This document shows positions 50,911 through 57,998 of a stretch of DNA of 57,998 nucleotides, piece after piece (positions within the stretch are counted from its first letter, which is position 1; the number at the start of each line of letters is the position of its first letter). A model generated the notes under the pieces. It made no database searches and was not told the DNA's origin. It saw only the letters and a list, made by a program, of their open reading frames with translations. Made by a program: the position numbers and the translations under genes. Source of the DNA: CAVQUE01 sp046290435 (GTDB taxonomy: Bacteria; Actinomycetota; Acidimicrobiia; Acidimicrobiales; UBA8592); NCBI GenBank assembly GCA_046290435.1, contig JBKAGO010000057.1, positions 1 to 57,998 of the forward strand. Direction: 5' to 3'.

Positions 50911-51558
50911 TCAGCGGCCGGCGTGCTGCTCGATGGCGTCGACGATGTCATCGGCGCTTGCTGCGCCGACCACGAGCGGGGTCACGACGCCCTCGCCCGC
51001 GATGGCAATCGTCGGATAGGTGGTCAGTCCCATGGCGCGCGTCTGGTCCCAGTGGTGGGCCAGTCGCGCAGCAGCCGCGTCGGATCCCCACCGGGTCAGG
51101 AACTCCTCGGCGTCGAGGCCCAGGGCAGTGGCGAGATCGCGCACCGTGGTGGGTGCGTCGGGCTCGCGCCCCTCCAGGTACAGCGCGTCGGAGAGCGCAT
51201 GCGATGCGGCGAAGGCGGCGTCGGTGCCGCCGAGTTCCTCGGCGACGAGCACCGCCCGGCAGACCGGCTCGGAATCGCTGACCCAGGTGCCACGGTCGAC
51301 GATGTCGGTGTAGTAGCGGTCGCCGGCTTCGCGGCCCGTTGCCGCAGCCACCTGTGCGAGCCCGCTGCGCAGGTAGGCGGCATCGAGGCCCACCGGGCGG
51401 ACACGTTCGCCGACGACCAGACCGCCCATCCGCAGCGTCCATCGGGCCCGGTCCCCGATGCGGGAACGGGCCTCGGCCAGGGCGGGGGCGATGGCGAAGC
51501 ACCAGCCGCAGAGCGGGTCGGCGTGGTAGACGAGTTCGATGGGGAGATTGTCAGTCAT
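50911..51558 (-). CDS. DsbA-family thiol oxidoreductase
   Basis: The 215-residue protein starts LPIELVYHADPLCGWCFAIA with the redox pair C17-x2-C20 (CGWC). It continues through an alpha-helical insertion to GLTTYPTIAIAGEG with the conserved cis-Pro, as in DsbA/FrnE-like proteins. No signal peptide is visible, so it is likely cytoplasmic. TAAGAT (51571-51566) lies 7 nt before ATG, so it is predicted leaderless. It shares a very short divergent promoter with a MarR regulator, which probably controls it. Confidence 0.85.
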   Translation of the reverse strand: MTDNLPIELVYHADPLCGWCFAIAPALAEARSRIGDRARWTLRMGGLVVGERVRPVGLDAAYLRSGLAQVAAATGREAGDRYYTDIVDRGTWVSDSEPVCRAVLVAEELGGTDAAFAASHALSDALYLEGREPDAPTTVRDLATALGLDAEEFLTRWGSDAAAARLAHHWDQTRAMGLTTYPTIAIAGEGVVTPLVVGAASADDIVDAIEQHAGR

Positions 51559-51565
51559 ACTGACG

Positions 51566-51581
51566 ATCTTAGGGCTACGAT
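51566..51581. promoter_or_regulatory. Back-to-back divergent promoters of dsbA-like and marR-like genes
   Basis: TAAGAT (51571-51566, minus) and TACGAT (51576-51581, plus) lie 4 bp apart and serve opposite leaderless genes. Each -35 region must overlap the other promoter and gene, so transcription in the two directions should be mutually exclusive or jointly repressed. Confidence 0.65.
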
Positions 51582-51587
51582 GCCGCA

Positions 51588-52016
51588 ATGGCACCGCGAC
51601 GATTGGCCCTCGGACTCCTCGATGCCGCGGACTGGTTCAACGACGGTCTCCTGTCGGCGCTGGCAGCGGCGGGCTGGCCGCAGCTGTCGCGCCACCAGGC
51701 GCAGGTCTTCCCGTTGCTCGGACCCGACGGCGTGTCGCAATCGGAGATCTCCCGGCGACTCGGCATCACGCGCCAGTCCGTCAACACGCTCGTCCACGAG
51801 CTGATCGCCGTCGGCGTGCTCGAACACCGGCCCGACCCCGACGACCGCCGTGCGAAGCGGGTGGTCCTGACGGCGCAGGGACGTCGCCTGGCTGCCGATG
51901 CCGCGCAGATCCTCGATCGGATGGAGCAGCACCTCGCCGACCGCATCGGTGCCGACCACGTCGCCGCCCTGCGCGTCGCAGTGGAGGCCGACTGGGGTGA
52001 ACCGCCGATCTTCTGA
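51588..52016 (+). CDS. MarR-family transcriptional regulator
   Basis: This 142-residue protein has the MarR winged helix: VSQSEISRRLGITRQSVNTL as the recognition helix-turn-helix and VLEHRPDPDDRRAKRVVLTA as the wing. TACGAT (51576-51581) lies 6 nt before ATG. It diverges from the DsbA-like gene and probably senses a thiol-reactive or aromatic compound (inference). No Cys is present in the protein, so direct thiol sensing is unlikely. Confidence 0.88.
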   Translation: MAPRRLALGLLDAADWFNDGLLSALAAAGWPQLSRHQAQVFPLLGPDGVSQSEISRRLGITRQSVNTLVHELIAVGVLEHRPDPDDRRAKRVVLTAQGRRLAADAAQILDRMEQHLADRIGADHVAALRVAVEADWGEPPIF

Positions 52017-52076
52017 GGTCGACGCCACACCGACCGGGGCGCACGCATGGCCTGCGCGCCGGTGGGGTCGACTGCG

Positions 52077-53405
52077 TCAGGACCCGACCTCGGGGCCGAT
52101 CAGCGCGACCTTCGTCACGCCGGCCCCGACCGGCGATGCGATCGCCGCCAGCACGGTGCCGTCGTCGGCACGGAACACCAGCGTCGACCGGGTCGATGCC
52201 GTGGCCGTGCCGGTTGCCTCCTCGGGCGAGACGGTGACGCCCGTGCGGTCGAAGGCGATCGAACTGGTGGTGTGGTCGAGTTCGTCGTCGATGCGTTCGA
52301 GCCAGCCGTCGACCAACCGATAGATGTACGGCCGGCCGGTTCCGCCGCGAACCCAGCCGCGGAAGACCTCGTCGCCGGCGGGCTCGAGCTGGATGGGCGA
52401 GTCGGTCAGGACCCGGCTCTCGGACGTGGCGAGATCCACCTGGTCGGTCCGGCACAGCAGGTCGGCATCGCACCGCCACACGATCAAGACGTCGGCGCTG
52501 ACGCCGAAGCCCGAACCGTCGATGATCGGGCGCATCGTGCCGTCGGTCGGGTCGACGCCGACGATCGTCTCCCCGGCCTGCACGATCACCTCGCCCGTGC
52601 TCGTCGCTCCGATGGCTTCCATGCCGGGCGGGGGCCGGTAGGTCCACCGTCGCTCGCCGTCGAAGGTCGTGGCGACGATGTCGGGCGGCGAGGCGGACCA
52701 GCGTCGGATGACGACGCCACGGTCGTCGATGCGCAGGAGCTCGTTCTGGGCGCTTCCGAGCGCGATCAGCGAGCCGCCGTCGGTGGGGGCGAACGCGACG
52801 CGCCCGCCGACGAGGCCGGTCATCACGACGCCGCCGCCGACGCCGTGCAGGTTGCTGGGCGTGTTCTGGACGTCGCGAACATTCCAGTCCCCGGTCGTGA
52901 GGTCCAACAGGTACAGGCGCCGGTCGCCGGCGACAGCGATGTGTGTGGCCGCCAGGTCGGGCAACTGCGCCGGATCGATCGCCCTCACGCCGGAGCCGGA
53001 GCCCGAGGCCGAGCCCAGGCCCGATGCCGACGTCGAGGCATCGCTGCCAGGCGTGGCTGCTGCCCGGTCGTCCGCCGGCTCATCCGCATCGGCGGGCGCG
53101 ACAGGTGGCGCAGGGGCGGTGGTGGTCGGCCGGGCGATCGGCGTCGGTGCCGCGGCGTCGTCTGCGCTCCGACCGTCGTCTGCGAGGAGCCACCACGACG
53201 CGGCGCCGAGGAGGATCAGGAGGGCCAGCACGGCCGGTGTGCGTCTGGTGCCCCTGCGCGACGGCGACCGGGTGCGCGTCGGCGCTGGCTCGGCACGGGA
53301 ATCGAGGTCGATGACGAGGGCCTCGAGATCGGCACCACACGCCCGGCAGGAACGATCGCCGACGCGTGCGTCGGTGTCGCAGATCGCACAGGTACCGGAC
53401 GCCAC
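52077..53405 (-). CDS. Zinc-ribbon, single-pass membrane protein with propeller-like outer domain
   Basis: The 442-residue protein has an N-terminal zinc ribbon (C6-x2-C9 and C20-x2-C23) and a transmembrane helix (about residues 57-75). A Pro/Ala/Ser/Gly linker to ~145 follows, then a beta-rich extracytoplasmic domain with repeated short strands (RLYLLDLTTGDWNV, FDGERRWTYRPPP), suggestive of a beta-propeller. Start GTG 53405 with TAACGT 6 nt upstream. The cytoplasmic zinc ribbon joined to an outer domain is reminiscent of sensor or scaffold proteins. The function is unknown. Confidence 0.7.
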   Translation of the reverse strand: MASGTCAICDTDARVGDRSCRACGADLEALVIDLDSRAEPAPTRTRSPSRRGTRRTPAVLALLILLGAASWWLLADDGRSADDAAAPTPIARPTTTAPAPPVAPADADEPADDRAAATPGSDASTSASGLGSASGSGSGVRAIDPAQLPDLAATHIAVAGDRRLYLLDLTTGDWNVRDVQNTPSNLHGVGGGVVMTGLVGGRVAFAPTDGGSLIALGSAQNELLRIDDRGVVIRRWSASPPDIVATTFDGERRWTYRPPPGMEAIGATSTGEVIVQAGETIVGVDPTDGTMRPIIDGSGFGVSADVLIVWRCDADLLCRTDQVDLATSESRVLTDSPIQLEPAGDEVFRGWVRGGTGRPYIYRLVDGWLERIDDELDHTTSSIAFDRTGVTVSPEEATGTATASTRSTLVFRADDGTVLAAIASPVGAGVTKVALIGPEVGS

Positions 53406-53481
53406 CTGACGACGTTAGGCGGCAGCGTGCCGGGGCCAGGGGTCGGCCCGACCGGTGGCCGGGCCGACGGGCTGGATCTGC

Positions 53482-54297
53482 TCAGGCGAACGCGCGGATG
53501 GGGTCGCCGATCTTCGCCCGTCCGGGACGGTTGGGCTGGGCGCTGATGCCGGCGTTGCGGTCCTGGTTGTCGGCCAGCCACACCAGCGCGTCGCGGCTGC
53601 GGTCGAGCCCGGGCTGGGCCCGGGTGATGACGATGCAGCGATCGGTCCGCTTCTTGACCCAGGCGGCCGCCGATCCGATGCGGATGTCCATCTCGACCCA
53701 GCCGTCCTCGACGAACGCGCTCTGGTCGAGATCGCCGTCGAGGTCGACGACGATGTTGGGCCGGTAGCGCCGGACGTCGCCCGACCCCGGTCCGACCGTG
53801 CGTTCGAGATGGCGCAGCGTCGCGGTGGAGATCAGGTGCAGGCTGGACGTCGAGTCGTAGAACCATCCGGGTTGGGTGGCGAACTCGAACACCGGCAGCT
53901 GCCCTGCGGAGGGTTCGTCGCCGGTGCCGTCGTCCCAGTCGATGGCGATGGTGGCCGTTCGGCCCGGCGTCGGCCGCTCGAGGCGCACGTCGCGCCCGAG
54001 CCAGGCCGACAGGGCCCGGTGCACGTCGGGGTCGTCGCTCGCCACGTCGCTCGATGCCCCGCCGTTGCGCGACGGAACCGACAGGATGCAACGGTCGCCG
54101 TCGAGACGGGCCGATCCGGCCAGCAGTTCGGGCACGCGCTTGGCCGACAGCAGCTGACCCGTCGCACCATCGATGATGCCCCAGGCCCGGTCGCCCGGGA
54201 TCACGTCGGTGATCTCGACCGAGGTGAGCTGCTCGCCCTGGAGGGACTTGACCGGATACCGCCAGAGCTGGTCGATGATGCCGGTGGGAGCTACCAC
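53482..54297 (-). CDS. MOSC-domain protein
   Basis: The 271-residue protein begins with an N-terminal MOSC beta-barrel motif (LWRYPVKSLQGEQLTS). Its C-terminal MOSC region includes RYRPNIVVDLDGD and the conserved Cys in RTDRCIVITRAQPG. MOSC proteins bind or use the molybdenum cofactor and include mARC-type reductases. GTG 54297 overlaps the stop of the SDR gene by 7 nt, so they are co-transcribed. It lies a few kb from a molybdopterin oxidoreductase, which may or may not be related. Confidence 0.85.
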   Translation of the reverse strand: MVAPTGIIDQLWRYPVKSLQGEQLTSVEITDVIPGDRAWGIIDGATGQLLSAKRVPELLAGSARLDGDRCILSVPSRNGGASSDVASDDPDVHRALSAWLGRDVRLERPTPGRTATIAIDWDDGTGDEPSAGQLPVFEFATQPGWFYDSTSSLHLISTATLRHLERTVGPGSGDVRRYRPNIVVDLDGDLDQSAFVEDGWVEMDIRIGSAAAWVKKRTDRCIVITRAQPGLDRSRDALVWLADNQDRNAGISAQPNRPGRAKIGDPIRAFA

Positions 54298-54998
54298 GGG
54301 TGGTCGGTGCCGTCCCAGCGGATGAAGCGGCCCGAGTCCTCGATGGTGAGCCCGAGCAGCGAATCGACGATGGCGCCGGCCGCCTCGGGAACCTCGAGCT
54401 GCGCGGCGTCGGTGCCCATGTCGGTCTTGACCCAACCCGGGTGCAGCGCGACGAAGCAGACGTTCTTGTTGGTGGCCGCGGACATGACGGTGATCATGTT
54501 CATGGCGGCCTTCGACACGTTGTACGCGACGTCGAAGGGCATGGCTGCGCCGATGATCATCGAGGCCAGCTGCGACGAGGTGTTGAGCACCACCGGGTTC
54601 TCCCCGGCCTCCAGCAGCGGCAGCACGGCGCGGGTGATGAGCATGGGGCCGAGCGCGTTGATGTCGACCTCGCGCAGCACGATGTCGGGATCGACCTGCC
54701 AGGGACCGCACTCGCGCCGGTTGGCGCCGAGGTCGTTGCTGGTGATGCCCGCGTTGTTGCACAGGATGTCGATGGCGTCGGTCTCGGCAGCGAGGGCCTC
54801 GCCGAACGCGGCGATGCTGTCGCGGTCGCCGATGTCGAGCTGGAAGATGCCGGCGGGGCCGGCTTCGCGCAGCGCGTCGGCGCCATCGGGGTTGCGGACG
54901 GCGCCGTAGACGGTGTGCCCGGCGCCGATGAGGATGCGTGCCATCTCGAGGCCGATGCCGCGGGAGGCGCCGGTGATGACGATTCGTCGTGCAGTCAT
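54291..54998 (-). CDS. SDR-family oxidoreductase
   Basis: This 235-residue protein has TGASRGIG (9-16), a CNNAG motif, TSSQLASMI with the catalytic Ser, and DVAYNVSKAAMNM with the Tyr-x3-Lys pair, followed by HPGWVKTDMG. ATG 54998 is chosen because TACGGT lies 7 nt upstream, so it is predicted leaderless. It overlaps the MOSC gene downstream. The substrate is unknown. Confidence 0.87.
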   Translation of the reverse strand: MTARRIVITGASRGIGLEMARILIGAGHTVYGAVRNPDGADALREAGPAGIFQLDIGDRDSIAAFGEALAAETDAIDILCNNAGITSNDLGANRRECGPWQVDPDIVLREVDINALGPMLITRAVLPLLEAGENPVVLNTSSQLASMIIGAAMPFDVAYNVSKAAMNMITVMSAATNKNVCFVALHPGWVKTDMGTDAAQLEVPEAAGAIVDSLLGLTIEDSGRFIRWDGTDHPW

Positions 54999-55153
54999 GG
55001 CGGGCACCGTAGTCGGGCACACCGACAGCCGCGGGCGACCTACGGCATCACGGCGCCGGGAACGCCGATGTCCACCCACCCTTTCGGGTGTCGCCGGGTG
55101 ACGTCGGGCGCCATGAGCGCGGACGCAGTCGACGGTCCGCCGAGACCGACACC

Positions 55154-55288
55154 ATGGCGACGGTCTCCTCGAGCGCCCACGACTTCGTCTCGTGGGCCAC
55201 CAGGCTTTCCGATTGGCGCGACACCTGTACGGTCACCGGTGATGAGGCCCTCGCCGCCGGCGTCGTGGACGCGATCAACGTCATCTGA
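55154..55288 (+). pseudogene. C-terminal remnant resembling a mycothiol-dependent MDMPI/TIGR03084-type protein
   Basis: The 44-residue frame MATVSSSAHDFVSWATRLSD continues to GDEALAAGVVDAINVI. That looks like only the last part of DinB/MDMPI-like proteins, where an SAHDF segment precedes a final helix. The N-terminal metal-binding helical bundle is missing; the upstream 100 bp do not encode it in any frame. It is probably a truncated relic just before the MFS gene, though a small functional protein cannot be excluded. Confidence 0.4.
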
Positions 55289-55330
55289 TCCGGGCCCCGA
55301 CGCGGCGCACGCGTCGTCGGCGGCTCGATC

Positions 55331-56668
55331 GTGAGCGGGCGCAGCCTGGGCGGCAACTACCGCCGGCTGTGGACCGCCAGCGTGGTGTCCAACCTGGGCG
55401 ACGGCCTGGCCCTCGTGGCCTACCCGTGGTTGGCCAGCTCGATCACCCGCAGCCCCATCGCCATCGCAGGGGTCGCCGTCGCCACCAGACTGCCGTGGCT
55501 GTTGTTCACGCTGCCCGCAGGAGTGATCACCGACCGGGTCGACCGGCGCCGCCTCGTCGCCGGGATGGACACGATCCGCTTCGTGCTGACGCTGGTGGTG
55601 GGCCTGATCGTGCTGGTGGGGTCCGACGGACTCGCCGACCCCGCGGCGCTGGCCGATGGCAGCGCGACCGGTCCATCAGGGGCGGCGTTGGCGCTCGTGC
55701 TCCTGTACCTCGCAGCCCTGGCCCTCGGCAGCGCCGAGGTGCTGCGTGACAACTCGGCCCAGACGCTGCTGCCTGCGATCGTCGCCAAGGAGGATCTCGA
55801 ACGGGCCAACGGCCGCATGTGGGGCGCCGAGATGGTGATGAACGCCTTCGTCGGGCCGCCGCTGGCGGGGGTGCTCATCGGGGTGTCGTTGGCGCTGCCG
55901 TTCCTGGTCGACGCCGGCACCTTCGCCCTGGCAGCGGCGCTGGTGGCGTCGATGACCGGCACGTTCCGGCCCACCGGCGAGGCCCCCGTCGAGCGGCCCC
56001 GGTTCCGGACGCAGCTCGCCGAGGGGTTCCGCTGGCTGTGGGGCCACGATCTCCTGCGCAGCCTCGCCATCGCGCTCGGGCTGCTCAACGCGTTGGGCGC
56101 GATGACCTCGGCTGTCGACGTGCTCTTCGCTCAGGACGTGCTGGGGCTGTCGGCCACCGGCTTCGGTCTGCTGGCCATCTCGGGCGCCGTCGGGGGCGTG
56201 GTCGGCAGTGTCACCGGGTCCTGGATCAGCGACCGGCTGGGCTCGGGCGGCGTGTTGGCCCTGACGATGCTGGGCAGCGCCGCCGCCCACGGTGCCATCG
56301 CCGTCGTGCCGTCGGTGCCGCTGGTGTTCGCGGCCTTCGTCCTCGTCGCGTTGGTGGGGGTGGCATGGAACGTCGTGACGGTGGCGTTGCGTCAGACCAT
56401 CGTTCCCGACGCCCTGCTCGGTCGGGTCAACAGCGTCTACCGGTTCTTCGGCTGGGGGATGATCCCGATCGGCAGCCTCGTCGGCGGCGTGCTGGTGACG
56501 GTCGTCGACGCCGGCGCATCACGCGAGATCGCCCTGCGGACACCCCACGCCGTGGCGGCGGTGGCGCACCTGCTGGTGTTCGCCTGGGCGGCGTCGCGGC
56601 TGTCGACCGCCAAGATCGAGGCCGCCCGCAGTGCCGCGACCGGCCCCGGCGGGGCCACAGGCAGCTGA
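55331..56668 (+). CDS. MFS transporter (EntS/MFS_3-like exporter)
   Basis: This 445-residue protein has about 12 hydrophobic helices. It shows the MFS_3 pattern: NYRRLWTASVVSNLGDGLAL, LFTLPAGVITDRVDRRRLVA (motif A) and SFRDN-like segments such as LRDNSAQTLLPAIVAKEDLE, and RANGRMWGAEMVMN. Relatives export siderophores, macrolides or other small molecules. Start GTG 55331. Its substrate is unknown; no biosynthetic gene is adjacent. Confidence 0.88.
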   Translation: MSGRSLGGNYRRLWTASVVSNLGDGLALVAYPWLASSITRSPIAIAGVAVATRLPWLLFTLPAGVITDRVDRRRLVAGMDTIRFVLTLVVGLIVLVGSDGLADPAALADGSATGPSGAALALVLLYLAALALGSAEVLRDNSAQTLLPAIVAKEDLERANGRMWGAEMVMNAFVGPPLAGVLIGVSLALPFLVDAGTFALAAALVASMTGTFRPTGEAPVERPRFRTQLAEGFRWLWGHDLLRSLAIALGLLNALGAMTSAVDVLFAQDVLGLSATGFGLLAISGAVGGVVGSVTGSWISDRLGSGGVLALTMLGSAAAHGAIAVVPSVPLVFAAFVLVALVGVAWNVVTVALRQTIVPDALLGRVNSVYRFFGWGMIPIGSLVGGVLVTVVDAGASREIALRTPHAVAAVAHLLVFAWAASRLSTAKIEAARSAATGPGGATGS

Positions 56669-56779
56669 GTGGACGGTGACCCGACATCGCCGGCGCCGGC
56701 GGTCTCGCCCGTGGCCGGCTGAAGGCGCTGGACCCCATGTTCCGCCGGCAGGGGTCGGACCCCACGTCCCGCTCTCGGT

Positions 56780-56804
56780 GGCCGGTGCATCGAGCGCACC
56801 GGCC
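56780..56804. terminator. Hairpin between convergent genes
   Basis: GGCCGGTGC (56780-56788) pairs with GCACCGGCC (56796-56804) around a 7-nt loop, between the ends of the MFS gene (+) and the SDR gene (-). It could end transcription from both sides; there is no clear T-tract. Confidence 0.6.
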
Positions 56805-56844
56805 GTTGAAGGGCGCGGGAGGCGGGGTCCGCCTGGCGGTTGCT

Positions 56845-57768
56845 TCAGCCCTCCATGCCCTCGGGCATCGGGTAGTGGATGCCGGGGATGCCGGGCTTCA
56901 GCGCCTCGTACCAGTCGGGACGGGGCTGCACGGGCACATACGGCGAGGGCACCATCGGGGTGTCGACGTTCCACTCGTGATGGATCGGCGGGATCTGGTA
57001 CGTGCCGTTGGAGGCGTTGGTGCCGCCGTCGACGAGCAGATCGACACCGGTGATGTAGCTGGCCAGATCCGACGCCAGGAACAGCACGGCGTTGGACACC
57101 TCGGAGGCCTCGCCGACGCGACGCATCGGGGTGCGGCTGGCGATCCACTTGTCCATGCCGAGCGCCTCGAGGGCGGGGCGGGTCATCTCGGTGACGATGA
57201 ACCCAGGCGAGATGCTGTTGACCCGCACGCCACGGTCGGCCCACTCACAGCCCAGCTGGTAGGTCATGTTGAGCAGGCCGCCCTTGGCCGCGGTGTAGGC
57301 GATGACGTTGTTCTCGTTGCCGCCGCTGGCCATGATCGAGCAGATGTTGACGATCGAGCCGCCGCCGTTCTCCAGCATGTGCAGGCCGCACTCGCGGGCG
57401 TAGAAGAAGGCACCGACGAGATCGACCGACAGGATCCGGTTGAAGGTCTCGGCGTCGAAACGCTCCGCGGCGACGCCACGCATGTCGGCGATGCCGGCGT
57501 TGTTGATGAGCGCGTCGATCTTGCCGTGGGCGGCGACGCCTTCGGCCACGACGCGCTTCACGTCGTCCTCGACGGAGACATCACCGGGCACGACGGTGAC
57601 CTTCGAGCCCTTGGCCCGACACGACTCGGCGACGGCCTCGAGGAGCTCGGCGCTGCGGGCGGTGAGGACGAGGTCGGCGCCGGCGGCGGCGAAGTCGTTG
57701 GCGAACACCTCACCCAGCCCGTAGCTGGCACCGGTGATGAGCACGGTCTTGCCGTTGAAGTCGAACAT
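56845..57768 (-). CDS. SDR-family oxidoreductase with C-terminal extension
   Basis: The 307-residue protein has TGASYGLG (12-19), NNAG (89-92), Ser144, Tyr158 and Lys162, and ends its fold with TGVDLLVDGG. About 50 further residues follow, rich in Pro, His, Trp and Tyr (YQIPPIHHEWNVDTPM ... GIPGIHYPMPEGMEG), which are not part of a standard SDR and may cap the active site or mediate assembly. Start ATG 57768; a TACATT -10 at 57818-57813 gives a short leader. The longer frame upstream passes into a family A repeat. The substrate is unknown. Confidence 0.85.
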   Translation of the reverse strand: MFDFNGKTVLITGASYGLGEVFANDFAAAGADLVLTARSAELLEAVAESCRAKGSKVTVVPGDVSVEDDVKRVVAEGVAAHGKIDALINNAGIADMRGVAAERFDAETFNRILSVDLVGAFFYARECGLHMLENGGGSIVNICSIMASGGNENNVIAYTAAKGGLLNMTYQLGCEWADRGVRVNSISPGFIVTEMTRPALEALGMDKWIASRTPMRRVGEASEVSNAVLFLASDLASYITGVDLLVDGGTNASNGTYQIPPIHHEWNVDTPMVPSPYVPVQPRPDWYEALKPGIPGIHYPMPEGMEG

Positions 57769-57861
57769 GGTTGCGGCGCCCCCTGAGGCAGTTGCTGAAC
57801 GGAACGCCCGAGAATGTACCGGCCACCGCCCGACGCTGCCGAAGGGCTGGGGGCAAGGGCT

Positions 57862-57998
57862 GGGGTCGAGTCGTACTTTCAACCAACTCCGGGTCGTCGG
57901 GGTCCCAGGCATCGCGGCCTCGAGTTGGTTGAAGGGCCGGGGTCAAGTCGTACTTTCAACCAACTCCGGGTCGTCGGGGTCCCAGGCATCGCGGCCTC
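57862..57998. repeat. Family A tandem copies, running off the window
   Basis: Left arms at 57862-57889 and 57939-57966 define a 77-bp unit with an identical centre (GGGTCGTCGGGGTCCCAGGC). The first copy keeps only 12 nt of its right arm, and the second is cut by the window end, so the array may continue. Confidence 0.88.

Overview
The window is high-GC actinobacterial DNA, most likely from an uncultured acidimicrobial lineage (inference). Support comes from a mycothiol-type thiol enzyme, two luciferase-like proteins of F420-using families, a DGPF protein paired with an ECF42-type sigma factor, and many genes whose start codon lies 6-8 nt after a TAnnnT -10 box, which predicts leaderless mRNAs. 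No rRNA, tRNA or CRISPR array was seen. Three unrelated palindromic repeat families occupy different intergenic zones: A beside its likely RAYT transposase (1-3, 22 and 57.9 kb), C directly after stop codons (26-38 kb), and B in arrays (40-46 kb).

Layout. 0-4.6 kb: IS110 transposase tail, RAYT transposase with its repeats, an SDR, a small exported protein and an M20 hydrolase. 4.7-10.5 kb: a membrane Ser/Thr kinase, a GHMP sugar kinase overlapping a sugar nucleotidyltransferase, and a CHK-like phosphotransferase. 10.5-20.3 kb: a compact cluster with a radical SAM/SPASM enzyme, a methyltransferase, two sulfotransferases, six glycosyltransferase-like proteins and a 90-residue peptide with an acidic first half and a basic Gly-rich second half. 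Four promoters with identical architecture (TGTAAC, 16 nt, CGTC) drive four of its transcription units. I read it as a candidate RiPP-type system making a radical-modified, glycosylated and sulfated peptide, under a dedicated ECF sigma factor not present in the window.

20.7-34.9 kb: a luciferase-like oxidoreductase, a 59-residue peptide with a duplicated GEAWKIN motif, a phosphotransferase/DUF6285-like pair, a molybdopterin oxidoreductase, kynureninase, a cysteine hydrolase, an acyl-CoA synthetase, a TIGR03617-type enzyme, a D-aminoacylase-like amidohydrolase and small proteins. 34.9-37.1 kb: an AT-richer island with a secreted protein whose signal peptide contains a (TGCCT)4 tract placing the best start out of frame (a possible phase switch), a coupled membrane peptide, and an IS30 element.

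37.3-48.6 kb: nudC, a probable selenoprotein (an Rv2466c-like nitroreductase whose nucleophilic Cys codon is TGA, followed by a SECIS-like hairpin), a Zn alcohol dehydrogenase, two ABM proteins, a histidine phosphatase, an SDR, an SRPBCC-YCII-ECF42 operon with a matching ECF promoter, a double NTF2-like protein, and a toxin-antitoxin pair whose toxin is frameshifted at a G7 tract. 48.7-58 kb: a second molybdopterin oxidoreductase, a DsbA/MarR divergent pair, a zinc-ribbon membrane protein, a MOSC protein with an overlapping SDR, an MFS exporter and another SDR.
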